A stretch of 57,192 nt of DNA from Reclinomonas americana ATCC 50394 (Eukaryota; Jakobida; Jakobea; Jakobida): positions 22,300-79,491 of the forward strand of contig PS015262.1 of the NCBI GenBank assembly GCA_048213135.1, written 5' to 3'. Positions 1-11,275 of this stretch are shown piece after piece. Below the pieces are notes generated by a model. The model was given only the letters and a program-made list of their open reading frames with translations. It did not search any database and was not told the DNA's origin. Each line of letters starts with the position of its first letter. Position 1 is the first letter of the stretch. Position numbers and translations under genes: made by a program.

Positions 1-363
1 AGTTGCGCCATCGCTCCCCCGGACTCTCGCAACTCGGCGCCATCTGTCGCCGTGCTTCGCCACCTGATCGACGCTGTGGTCGTTGGAGATGGCGATCGCT
101 CGTATCGTAGAGATAGCCACCACAATTGCCGTTCCGAGTTGCCGCTTGTGCAAATGCTGGCACCTGGAGGTGTCTTGCGCGGCCTGTCGCGGATGACGCT
201 ACACCGGGTGCTGCTGTACGAGATCTACCACGTACTGCTGGCCGACAAGTTGCGGGCCAGCCTGGGTGTTGTGTTGCCGTCGGACTTGTGGATGCATATC
301 GTGCTCTTTGTTCGACTGCGTCGAGGTCGGGAAGGGGTGCGGGAGACCGTATGGCTGTGTTGA
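1..363 (+). CDS. Partial 3' exon of an unidentified protein
   Basis: The plus-strand reading frame is open from base 1 to a TGA at 361-363, about 120 residues. Codon choice resembles nearby real exons (C/G-ending codons, CTG, GCC, GAC). The middle reads as an amphipathic helical stretch (LLYEIYHVLLADKLRASLG) followed by LPSDLWMHIVLFV, which loosely resembles an F-box or SOCS-box-like helix. I do not recognise the family. If real, it is the last exon of a gene that starts upstream of the window. The minus strand is also partly open here (199-732) but its translation degrades quickly. This is a tentative call. Confidence 0.35.
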   Translation, partial: SCAIAPPDSRNSAPSVAVLRHLIDAVVVGDGDRSYRRDSHHNCRSELPLVQMLAPGGVLRGLSRMTLHRVLLYEIYHVLLADKLRASLGVVLPSDLWMHIVLFVRLRRGREGVRETVWLC

Positions 364-427
364 TATCGACCGCACGCGATCGCGATCTCTGGCTGGCCAT
401 GCGCACCACAGTTCTTGCTGCGCAACG

Positions 428-437
428 TCGACGTCGA
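428..437. promoter_or_regulatory. TCGACGTCGA palindrome upstream of the cyclase gene
   Basis: A perfect 10-bp palindrome, TCGACGTCGA, inside the slightly longer ACGTCGACGTCGAC run at 425-438. It lies about 130 bp upstream of the cyclase ATG at 564. The same palindrome occurs at 14358-14367 and as a short array at 17596-17620, each near a gene start. A role as a bZIP-like binding site is inference. Confidence 0.35.
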
Positions 438-563
438 CTATGTTGATGATGTGGACAGGGTTTGTCTCGGCCATCAACGCCGCTGCTTCTTCAAGTGCCT
501 TATTAATTAAACGAACTTCGCCTTTTATTGCCACCAGTTTTCGCCAAACCGAGAAAAGAGAGC

Positions 564-3500
564 ATGGAAGGCAACGGGCCTCCGCCACCTCTCCCACCAC
601 TTCCTCCCACTGCCACACAGCATGAAGAGGACGATGCGCAGCCACTGAACACACAGCAGTCGCCAAGTGCGCGACGACGCCAACAACAACAGCCAGAGCA
701 GCAGTCAAGCAGGCAGAGAGAACGAGCGACAAGGGTGTGTGTGTGTGTGTGTGTGTGTGCGTGTGCGTGTGTGTGTGTGCGTGTGTGTGTGAGAGAGAGG
801 AAAGANNNNNNNNNNNNNNNNNNNNNNNNNNNNNNNNNNNNNCTCTCTTTCTCCGCCTCCATTCTCACCCTTTCCATCTTCCCAGCGACTGGTCAAGAAG
901 CCGCTCGTGATTGGCGACACCTCAGTCGAGGATGTGGTGGTGAAGGAGCGTGTCAAGCGCCCGACTTCGCCACCCGCACCCGCCAAGGTGTGCCCCCGTC
1001 ATCTTCCTCACTCTTGTCTCTTGCCATCACTGCTCACCCAGTCGGCATCGCAGGTCAGTCGCCGTCGCTTCCGCTTTCCCATGTCGGCAACGGTGACGAC
1101 CTTTCTGGCGGTGTTGCTGCTTGTCGAGCTGGCCATTCTTGGTGTGTCGCGCTCTTTCACCCCCGCCCTCCCTTCCTCGACCTTGTGCGCTCACTTCTTG
1201 GCCCATCGTCTGCAGCTGCCGTGTTGACCACCGGCAGCTCCTCGTCGGTCGGCTTGGTGGCGCAGCGACTGATCAACTGCGTGCAGAAAGACGCACACGA
1301 GGCCGTTGTGCGCATGTTCAACGATGAGGTAACTCGGTGCTGCGGCGAGGTCGGAGTATGAATGTCTCACAGTGTGACGTGCCAGGCCACGCATCTGCTC
1401 GGTATCGCAAGACAGACGATTCAGGCGGGCAAAGTGGGCGTCAGTCCCACACAACTGGTGGCCACTCGCGAGCACATGCGCGAGGTGGCCAACGTGCAGT
1501 TTGGCGCCCTCAACGCATACGTTTTTAACGAGATCGGTCAGAAGTTGGTGGCCTACATTGAAGGCTCGGCTGTGGTACGTGTCTCGCACCTGCACATCTA
1601 TGCTTCTGGCAGTCCTCTCGTTGGAAAGAAAAGCAGCTTTGTGCTCGTCATCCAGTCTGTGCATATGGCCTCCATTCAGAACTCTGCTTCTGTATTCTCT
1701 CTTTTCTTCTCTCTCTCTCTCTCTCTCCTACTCGCTCTGTGATACATCCGTGCCCGTTTTCGTCAGTGCGAACAGAGTCCTCCCTTTTTCTCACCACCCC
1801 CACCTCCTCGCAGACCAAATCCTTCAGCATCTTCATCAACAAGTACGATCGTGCCAACATGTACGACCGCCACTTCCTCGTGGACTCCACCGGCGAGTGG
1901 CGCAATCCACCGTTGCAGGTGGCCAAGCTGCCGCAGTTTTACATTTTCGATTCGGTGATCATGCCTGCCACTCATAATCGCCCCTGGTGCATTCACTGAC
2001 TCCAACCATGGCACGGCGCCGCAGTTCCTCCAAGTGATTCCGCCGTATGCGGACTTGATGCATGGCATTCAAGGGCGCTGGGAGGCCGTGCAGTTTGTCA
2101 AGAACCCAGAGTTCAATTTTGCGGAGCTCGCCCTGCCCATTGTTGGTGGATATTATTCGCAAGTTTTGTGGGGAAAGAAGGGAGGGAGGGAGGGCGAAGG
2201 CAGGGTGAGTAGAGGGATAAGTGGCTGTAGACACAGATACGAGATCCAGATGCTGCTGGCGTCTTTTGTCACTCGTGCACTGGCATGCGGCGCCATGTTG
2301 CACGTTCCATTGATAGAGCATGTTATATTGGGTCTTGAGTTGCAGCTTGCGTCTGTGTCGTCCACCGTGCACAGACATTTACCGTCTTGCAAATTTCGTA
2401 CGTGGTGGTGGGACTGTAGTTGCAGCTGGGATTGGTATAGTCGCCTATGCACTTGCACGTGCCGCCTGTCTTGCACTGTCCATGACCCGAGCGTGCACCT
2501 GTTATCGCCTGGGTAGATGCCTTTCTCTCTCTCTCTCTCTCTCTCTGTCGGGGCAGGGAGGAGGAGACAAAAGACGCACTTGCTTGTATATGATGTGATT
2601 GCCGTCAGCGAGTCAAAAGCTTTCCCCCTCACTTGCCTCTCTGTCTCCTTCCCCCTCCTACCTCACCCCGCTGATCAGGACCCCACCACCGGCGCCTTCT
2701 CCGTCGCTCGCGGCGTCATCATCCTCGCCATGTATCTGCGCCGCGCCGCCGATGTCCTGCGCACCCTGGCTCCGTTCTCGGACGCGGAGATCTTCATCTT
2801 TGAGGCGTCGGGCCTGCTGGTTGCGCATCCAACGCTGCCAATCATCACACCGGATGGACGGATCCACGCCTTGGACTCTAGCGATCTCGTGCGTATTTCC
2901 TATCAGGAGATGGTCAAGGTGTGCATTGGATTTCGTTTGTACCTTGTTCACAGGTGAAGGCTCATCTTTCCGTCCTCGCAGCGATTCGGCGCCAACATGG
3001 CCAGCATCGAAGACACCGACATGGAGATTGAGGTCAACGGCAAGCGGTACCTGCTGTTGGTACGTTGGAGTGTGTGTTCTTTCCCCCCCAGCGCACGCTG
3101 AGTCACAGATATGCCACAGGCGAGTCTGCTTACGCAGGAAGACATGGCGAATTTCCACGGCGACTTCACGTGGATCTCGGTGGTGGCCGTTCCGCGTGCT
3201 AGCATTTACGCCGTGGTCGAGCGCAACTACTACATTACCAGCATCATTGCGGTGTGCATCTCGCTTGTCACTGTGGCCGTAACCGCCTTTGTCATGTATG
3301 GCTTTGTGCGACCCCTGGTGACCATCAGGTATGCAGCGAGCAGGCGCGTTGTTCATGTCTCTGCGCGTGCAACTCACGTCTCTCTCTCTCTCTCTCTGTG
3401 CGCGCGTGCGTGTGTGCGTGTTGCAGTAATGACATGCTCAAGTTATCGGACTTCCAGTGGAGCTTCGAGTCGGACCACAATCGCTTGTCACGCTTCACGG

Positions 3501-4139
3501 AGATCGAGACGACAGAGAAGGCACTCATTCGTGTCGTGAAGGCCATCAAGTCGTTTGCCAAGGCATGTGAATCGAGCCCGATTTGCTGGCCGTGGAAACG
3601 CTCGCTGAATCCCTGTCGCGCAGTTCGTGCCGGTGCCCGTCGTGCGTGATCTCATTCAGAGCGATGCCGTGGCCGAGCTTGGCGTGGAGGCGCGCGTCCT
3701 CACTGTCCTTTTCTGGTGAGCTGCGATGGCCTTCTTGGTGGAGTCTTTTACGCGATCGAGTACTGACGCTGTAATGCGCAGCGATATTTCCAACTTCTCA
3801 TTTTTGGCCGACCGCTTGCCGGCCAACGATCTGCTGGCTGTGATCTCTGACTTTCTGCAAACCATGTCGTCTGTGATTGCTGCCAACGAGGGCACCGTCG
3901 ACAAATACATTGGAGATGGCATTAGTTGCGATGGCTGCGCCAGCCACGATGACAGTGTGCAGAGATGTCTGACATTTTTCTCACGACTATTACAGTGGCG
4001 TTCTGGAACGCACCCAACCCTGTGCTTCAGCACGCCTGTCGAGCGTGCACGTCAGCACTTCAGGCGCGTCGAGTGCTGGAGTCGTTGAATGCGGTGAGTG
4101 GCAGTGAACTGAGAGAAGCTTTCTTCTCTCTCTTTCGCT

Positions 4140-4173
<34 letters not shown>

Positions 4174-4604
4174 NNNNNNNNNNNNNNNNNNNNNNNNNNN
4201 NNNNNNNNNNNNNNNNNNNNNNNNNNNNNNNNNNNNNNNNNNNNNNNNNNNNNNNNNNNNNNNNNNNNNNNNNNNNNNNNNNNNNNNNNNNNNNNNNNNN
4301 NNNNNNNNNNNNNNNNNNNNNNNNNNNNNNNNNNNNNNNNNNNNNNNNNNNNNNNNNNNNNNNNNNNNNNNNNNNNNNNNNNNNNNNNNNNNNNNNNNNN
4401 NNNNNNNNNNNNNNNNNNNNNNNNNNNNNNNNNNNNNNNNNNNNNNNNNNNNNNNNNNNNNNNNNNNNNNNNNNNNNNNNNNNNNNNNNNNNNNNNNNNN
4501 NNNNNNNNNNNNNNNNNNNNNNNNNNNNNNNNNNNNNNNNNNNNNNNNNNNNNNNNNNNNNNNNNNNNNNNNNNNNNNNNNNNNNNNNNNNNNNNNNNNN
4601 NNNN

Positions 4605-4651
<47 letters not shown>

Positions 4652-5313
4652 TCTCTCTCTCTCTCTCTCTGAGCTGCAGGAGTCTGCATTCCGAATCTCA
4701 CTTCTTTTCTTCAGTTGGGTGACACGGTCACCCTGGCCAGTCGTTGCCACGCACTTAACAAGAAGCTGCTGACATCAGTGGTGGTCACGGAGGACGTTGT
4801 CGCACAAGCCAACTCTCTCTTCTTGTTCCGCGCCCTGCAGCCGATTCCCACCAAGGGCGGGCGAGGATACACCACTGTTGTTGCGTTTTCTGCCCTCTCT
4901 CACGACTTCTCCCCTTTTCAATCCTCACACGCCGACAACAAAACAGTACGAACTCGTGACGTCCCTATCGGAGGCGACAGCCGAGGAGCGTGCACGAGTG
5001 GCGCTGGCAAACAGCGCTGTCGACGCGTACAATGCCCGCCGCTACGCCAACGCAATCGCACACGCTCGTGTGTTCTTGGCCACCGAGCCGGGCGATGTGG
5101 CGATGCGACTGTTGCGTCCTCATTGCATGCGCGTGATTCTTGCCCCCTCTTTCTGTTCCCCCACCGTCTCGCGCGCGCGCACACACACACAGTTTGTTGG
5201 ACGAGTGCGAAACATTGCAGGCCAGTGAGGAGGCCGAATCATCGCCAGCCGAGGCCAAGGTCAGAGCGTACTCGGCGGCCGCAGACGGCACCATCGTCAG
5301 CGTAGGCAGATGA
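564..5313 (+). CDS. Membrane class III adenylyl/guanylyl cyclase receptor
   Basis: It should make cyclic nucleotide from ATP or GTP. Exons include 564-734 (Pro/Gln-rich cytoplasmic N-terminus), 886-987 and 1054-1141 (first transmembrane helix). Exons from 1216 to about 3210 form a large extracellular domain reminiscent of Cache sensor domains. A second helix lies at about 3220-3320 (SIIAVCISLVTVAVTAF). The catalytic domain starts at 3624 (FVPVPVVRDLI), with VLFCDISNFSFLADRLP carrying the first metal Asp and KYIGDGIMAFWNAP the second. GDTVTLASRCHALNK follows after the gap at 4174-4604, which hides the middle of the domain. The tail (4947-5313) starts VYELV, as in many cyclases, and is TPR-like. 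The Met of GDGIM is split by intron 3925-3995. ATG 564 is the first in-frame Met of this exon. The gene converges on CFAP57, 81 bp away. Substrate choice cannot be read with confidence. Confidence 0.88.
735..805 (+). repeat. (GT)n-rich microsatellite in cyclase intron 1
   Basis: A GT/GC dinucleotide run starts exactly at the 5' splice site after exon 1 and ends in GAGAGAG just before the gap at 806-842. The repeat may have broken the assembly. Confidence 0.8.
4605..4670 (+). repeat. (GT)n-(CT)n compound microsatellite at a gap edge
   Basis: A pure GT run (about 4605-4650) passes into a CT run (to about 4670) directly after the gap 4174-4604. The left side of the gap is also a pure CT run (4140-4173). 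It lies in a cyclase intron and forms the polypyrimidine tract before the exon starting at 4715. Confidence 0.85.
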
Positions 5314-5394
5314 AAAACAAGATTAGCCACAAATTGTACATTGTTTGGATTAGCCAAGAGGAAACAAGAGCGGCGGCAGCGGCGGCGGCGGCGA

Positions 5395-8300
5395 TCACGG
5401 AGCAAATTCAATCTCCTCCGTCGCGTCGAAACCGTGTATTGGTGGCAGTCGCTCTCGTGACTGCGGCCGGTGCAGGCCCTCGAGCTCCTCAATGCGTGCT
5501 CGCAGCCGCTGAATCTCGGCCTTTTGCAACTCGATCTCGCGAAGCGGATCGAAATCCTGTGCGCCATGTGAGAACTGAGTGTGGAAGAGGGGCTTGCCGG
5601 GCAAACATCCCCTGACGCAACGTCAAAGCCTCCACCCGCTCCCCCGCCAGCGTGCTGTGTGCCGTCCTGTTGCGTGACAAAGAAGCTCTGTCGGCGGTGC
5701 GAGCTACCGGCACCGGGTCGTTGGCCAGCGCCCATGCTGCGCAGTGCCTTGTTTTCTCTTCTCAACTCGTTGATTTCGTGAATCAGAGTGATGTTTTCTT
5801 GGAGAATCTGTACGACACAAAGTCAGACCACGCATAGAAGAGTTGCGGTGCCAGCGACATCACGAAACTCTTCTGTTCTCCTTGCGCTGCGTCTCCGTGT
5901 CCTTGGCCAGCTTCTTCTTCAGCGACTCCACTTGCTTCTCCAGATACTCGCGCTGCCGCGAGTACTCGTCACGAAGCGGCTCGTCACCACCAGCCGTCTG
6001 TACAGTGATGAAAGGCGCACGTGAGTCCACATGACGGCAACTACCCAGCGCCCGAGCAGGCAAAGAAGACAGAAAATGAAGAAGAGAGAATGAGGGAGAG
6101 AGTGCTTCTTCAAGAAATAAACAAATCGTCTCCAATATCAGATATCTCAAGCTCTCTTCTGCAGATCATCGCCTTCTCATTCTCGAGTCTTCCCCCCATT
6201 GTTGCTCATCTCACTTCGCCCTCACTTACAATAAACCCTCCGTGCGTTTCCTATCCTCTCCACTTTCCTTCACTCTCTCCTCATCCCCTTGCTCTCTCCC
6301 TCTCATCTCAGTCGCATTCTTTGCTGTCCATCTCACCCATTTCTCTCATTTCTCCACTCTCCTTTCATCAACCTTTTCCTCTCTTCCCATCTCCCTTCCC
6401 CTTTCCACCCACCTGCTGCGGCTGCTCCACATACAACTCGTGCAGCTCACGCACGCGCTCCTTCAGCGCCCGCGGATCCTGAATGACCGTCAACAGGTCG
6501 TGCAAATCGCGCTCGAAGCGCTGTTGCAACAGCGCATAGTCGCGCAGTTGGAATTGGAGGCGCTTGTTCTCCTTGCGCGCACCGTGCACCTTCATCTTGT
6601 AGTCGTCGTTCTTGGTCTTCAACAAGCTGTTCTCCATCACGTAGCGCTCCAATTCCTGCTCAAACATGTGAGCACCATATCACACAACCCACCTATCCTC
6701 TTCCCACACTCAACACACCTCATTCATGCCGACGATTTCGCGCTCCATCTTTTCGATTTCGGCATTCTTCGGCCCGACTTGGCTCTCCAGCTCACGGAAA
6801 CGGTGCTCCGACACGTACTTGAACTTCTCCAGCTCCTGTTTCTCCTTGCGCAACTCGGTGGCCTTGCGTTCCTTCTCCATCAAGTTCTTGTCCTTCTCCG
6901 CCGCGTCCTTCTTCAACCGATTAATCTCCTTTTCGTAGTCGCGTTGCTTGTTGATCATCTCGGCCACCAGGTCCTCCTTGCGCTTCAGCTGCTCCTGCAG
7001 CTTCTTCACGTCCTGCTCGGCCTTGGTACGTCGGTTGATTTCCAGTGATTTGGCGCCCTTTTAGAGAAAGAGTGAGACCACGGCATGACTGGCAAGGGAA
7101 AACAACAGACACGAAGCGTACCTTTTCTTGCGCAAAGTCCTCCTTGGCCTTGCGGCTCTCGAGCAGGGCCTTCTCCTTGGAGCGCTGCAGTTGTGTGTCG
7201 TGGTCGTCCTGCATCTGCTTCATGCTCTCCTCGTGGCACTTCTTCTGGAACTCGAGCATCTCCTTGTGGTTGTGAATGGCCAGATCGCACTCCCGCAACC
7301 GCTCATGGAAAGCCTCGCGTTGCTGCGTCAACTCCTCCTGATACTTGGCCTCGATCGCCGCCATGTCCTCCGCGTGTTGCCGTTGCAGTTCCTCGATGCG
7401 CTCATTCAGCTCCTTGATGCGCAGATTCATCGCTTCGCTCTTCTCCTTGAACTCGTTCTTCTTGCGCGTCATCTCCTCTTCGTGCAGGCGCTCCGCGTTG
7501 TGAATCTCGCTCCGCAGACGCACAATCTCGGCCTCTTTTCTGTGCTCCTCCTCCGAGGCTTGTTGTTGTAATTGGTCGAGCTGGAGATGGCAAGATGGAT
7601 GAGTCCAAGTGTGCACACAAAAACATCTCCCTTCTCTCTCTCACACACACACCTTTTGTAACAACTTGCCCTTGTCCATCTCGTGCGCCAAGTGCAGCTC
7701 ACGCTCGCGAGTCTTCATGTTCACGTCGTACTGCTGCATGTTGGTCTCAATCGTCTGCTCCAGGCCCGCAATAATGGTGCGCAGATGCTCCAACTCCGAG
7801 TGCGAAATGAGCACCTCGTCCGAGAAGGCCACCTCCAGTTTCTTGGACTGCTCGGAAATGTCGCGCACGTCAAACACCATCACACAGCCGTCGCGACCGA
7901 CAGTCACCAGCGTCGACTCGTCGTACGACATGGTGATGGAGAGGATGCTGTTCTGGTGAGCCACATAGTCCTCAAACACATCTGTGCGATTGGGACGTAA
8001 AGGTTTCAGAAGGGAATAAAGTTGAGAAGAGGACGCAAACACTCTATTCTTTTTGCACTCACCTCGCTCCAGCGGGAACGGATAAAACCGAATCAGACCA
8101 TCCTCCTTGCCGGCGTAAATGGCACGATTGTTTTGCGCGTATTGCAGCTTGTACAACGCTACTCGACTGTTGATGACCTCGATCTCCTGGCCCTCGCTGC
8201 CGTTGAACTCTTGAAAGTAGTGTCGCCGCACGGGCTTGTCAGCGCCAACGGCGAAAATGGTGTCGCCGGGGCCGTACACGACTGACGAGTATCGACAGTT

Positions 8301-10626
8301 GGGTGTGGAGTGTTCGTGCAGCAGACCAAAGTTGCCGACTTGCCACTCGAAGAGCGAGCCGTCCTCCGCGCAGCTGCGCAAGCGAAAAGGAAGACCATGA
8401 GCACCAAGAGACGCTCTTTTCTCCATCAATCTCTGCCCTCACCTCACGAGCGATGCATCGTCGGCCTTCCATGCCACCGACTGAATCAATGACATGTGAC
8501 GCAGTGACTTGAGCAACTCGCACGTGTAGGTGGCGTACACTTGCACGTTGTGTTGATTGACGGCCGCGAAGAAGCTGCCACCGTGCGAGAAGCGGCACTG
8601 CGTAAAGACGGGGGGGGGGGGGGAGTGTGAGCAAGTGCTCTTTCGTACATCCCTCTTGCCGTTAAACACACACCTCTCGACATTCGCGCACTGAAAACTC
8701 CTTCACAATTCTCAAATCGTCATCGAGAATGTCCATGAGCTTCAACTTGGTTTTGAAGCCGACCAGCATGTGATGACCTGCGCCAAGAGGAAAAAAAAGT
8801 GAGTCGCGCATTCACCCAGCAAACCGGCGCACGAGCGACACTCACCCGAGGGGTGAATTGCGACAGCAGTGGCCTCCTCGGGGAAGAAGCGCACAATATT
8901 CAACGAGTGGTCGTGGTAGTTCCACACACGCACACTCTTGTCGACGCCGCACGTGACAATGAGTGGCTTCCGAATGCATGTGTCGACAGCTGTGATGCCG
9001 TCAGAGTGCCAGCTTTCGGCCAGAAGCGACACGTCCTGTGTATAAATTGGCATCACGTGATGAGCATGCACCCAGTGCAGTGGACGAACTGCTGCTGTGC
9101 TTGCACGCAACATTCTCAATGTCCTGGTTGAGGGACACCAAAAAGATTTGGTGATTGGCCGTCGACACAGCAATCATGGTCTGCTCCGGATTGACAGAGA
9201 GGCCCACCACGGCCGGCCGTGGATCCGAAAACAGCTGGTTGCCGTTCTTGTCCTTGTCCAGCAGCTTGACGGTGCGTACGCGAGAGTAAAAGTCGCCGGC
9301 ATCGGAGCGATCGTAAATCGCCACCTTGCCCGTGTCGGTGCCCACGATAAAGCCCTGCACGAAGCAGAGTGGTGAGTCGCCGCGCGCGTCTGCGAGGTTG
9401 GAGTGGCGCCAAACCTTCTGGAACGGGTAAATGACGCGCACAATCTCGCCCATCGCATCCTGCGTGTGAATCGTGCCCTTGAATTCGCCATTCTCAATCA
9501 GCAGCAACTCGCCCTGATCGGTGGCCGCCACAAACCGGTGGTCGTCGGTGCCACGCAGCCACGCCTGTGCCACAATGTTCTTGGGCTCGCGCAGAGCTGA
9601 GGCGGCCAGCACGCGGAAGCCATTGGCCTCGGCGCGGAGGAATCTCAGTGCACCGTTGCCGACGACCGCAATCAGCGACGAGTCAGCCGGGCAGAAAGAG
9701 CACTGGGTCATGACGGGGAGAGGAGTGCCGGCTGCAAGGGAAGAGAGAGAGAGGTGAGGAGGTGGATGGGAAAGAGATTTTGAGAGCAAGACTCGATGCC
9801 CATTTGCCCGCCTGTCGACTCACATTGGTAGGGCTTGGAGAGATCCTCCTGCGCCACACACTCGGTGGAGGCCAGCACCTTCTTTGCGTCCAATCCCCAC
9901 ACAGTCAGGCCGTAATTCGGTGCGCCTCCCAGCGTCAACAGCTTGCCATCGTGGCTAAAATCGACCGACACGTACTCCTTGGCCTTGTCGTTCGAGTTTG
10001 ACGAGGTTACAGTTTTCTTTCGTCGGCCTGAGACGCACGTGAGACAGAGCAGCAAAGGGCTGGAGAGTCTCGGAGTCGTCACAACTCACCAGTAGCCACC
10101 TCGTAAATGTGCACCATGGCCGCCTCGCTGCTGCGCTCCGCCACAGCAAGATACTTGCGCTCCTTGCGCTCGTTCTGCGATCCCATCAACGACATGGCAC
10201 TGATGCCTTCGCTTTTTGTCGCATGCTGTGCCGAGGGGACTGCGTGGAGAGGAGAGGAGANNNNNNNNNNNNNNNNNNNNCACACACTCCTCCTCCTCCT
10301 CCTCTCTCTCTCTCTCTCTCTCACTCTCTCTCTCCTCTATCCCTTTTCTCCTCCAACCCACTCACCAATGAACCGCTGCACTCTTGTTTGCAAATCCATA
10401 TTGACAATGCACCGGCCGGCCGGGTACAAGCACGTGGTCTCATTCAACAAGTGCACACTGCCTTGCACATCCGACTGCATACCAAACACATGACTGAAGA
10501 AACAGACAATGAGTGAGACACACAGGGAGAGAGAGAGAGACACCATGAGTGTGAGAGTGTGTGAGTGATTCAGAGACGCAACCGCAAGGTCAGCGCCGGC
10601 TTGACATCCTCCTCAGGCGCCGCCAT
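5395..10626 (-). CDS. CFAP57: Cilia- and flagella-associated protein 57 (WD40 plus coiled coil)
   Basis: CFAP57 is a conserved axonemal protein associated with inner dynein arms and nexin-dynein regulatory structures. Exon 1 (10626-10583, MAAPEEDVKPALTLR) joins HVFGMQSDVQ across a GTTGCG intron (10582-10494), matching the family N-terminus. The N-terminal half is WD40: GLSVNPEQTMIAVSTANHQ, TCIRKPLIVTCGVDKSVRVW and AIHPSG are recognisable family segments. From about 7850 leftward the protein is a long coiled coil. Near the end come LRDEYSRQREYLEKQVESL and the C-terminal EIELQKAEIQRLRARIEEL, both typical of the family. The stop is at 5395-5397. Introns are short, with a 20-base gap at 10261-10280. 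It is transcribed divergently from the secreted-protein gene at 10774. It is the clearest evidence for a flagellated organism. Confidence 0.93.
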
Positions 10627-10773
10627 TCTCTCCTTGTTCCTTTCGCGACACAACGCAAAAAGACAAATCAACGGTCGCGTGACTCACCGTCGCATCTGTC
10701 CGTGTCTGTCCATCGCGAGCAGATATCCATTGTTTTTTTTTTCCCCCTTGCTCGATAGCGCAAGTAGTTCATC
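10627..10773. promoter_or_regulatory. Compact divergent promoter region
   Basis: Only 147 bp separate the CFAP57 ATG (10626, minus) from the secreted-protein ATG (10774, plus), so both promoters must be here or overlap the genes. It holds a T-run at about 10731-10742. I see no convincing TATA box and no TCGACGTCGA palindrome. Confidence 0.5.
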
Positions 10774-11235
10774 ATGGCTCAGCATTCGTCGATTGTTGTA
10801 TTGTTCGCGTTGCTGCTGGCTGCAGTGTTGATTGCGTGCACATGTGTGCATGCACGTGAAGTCGAGGGTTTGCCTTCTGCATGCAACTGCGCACACTGTT
10901 TGTGTGTAGTTTGATTGCCTCAGTTGTCTCGTATAGAGGACGATGACGTGGACTTTGAGGCGTTCTTGCAGCAGTTCAACGGCATGTCGGAGGAGGAGGT
11001 GGAGCGGGCGCTGGATGAGCTGCTCGAGGAGGAGGATGAGGATGATGAGGGGATGAGCTTGGCGGACGCGCAGTCGAGTGCGTTGGCGGGCGACATTCTG
11101 CAGGTGCTGCAGAGTGCGGCGGATTTGCTGCCGGTGGATGAGGCCATCAAGAAGGCCAAGAAGATTGTGTCGGATGAGCGCATGCAAATTTCGAAGCAGA
11201 ATGCGATGGAATATGAGTTCCCAGGTGTGTATAGG

Positions 11236-11275
<40 letters not shown>

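Noticed and set aside
199-732. 177-codon minus-strand frame overlapping the cyclase first exon.
   Set aside because: Its start overlaps convincing cyclase exon 1, composition is uneven, and no family or splice pattern supports it. A short stretch near 380-490 is kept only as a question.
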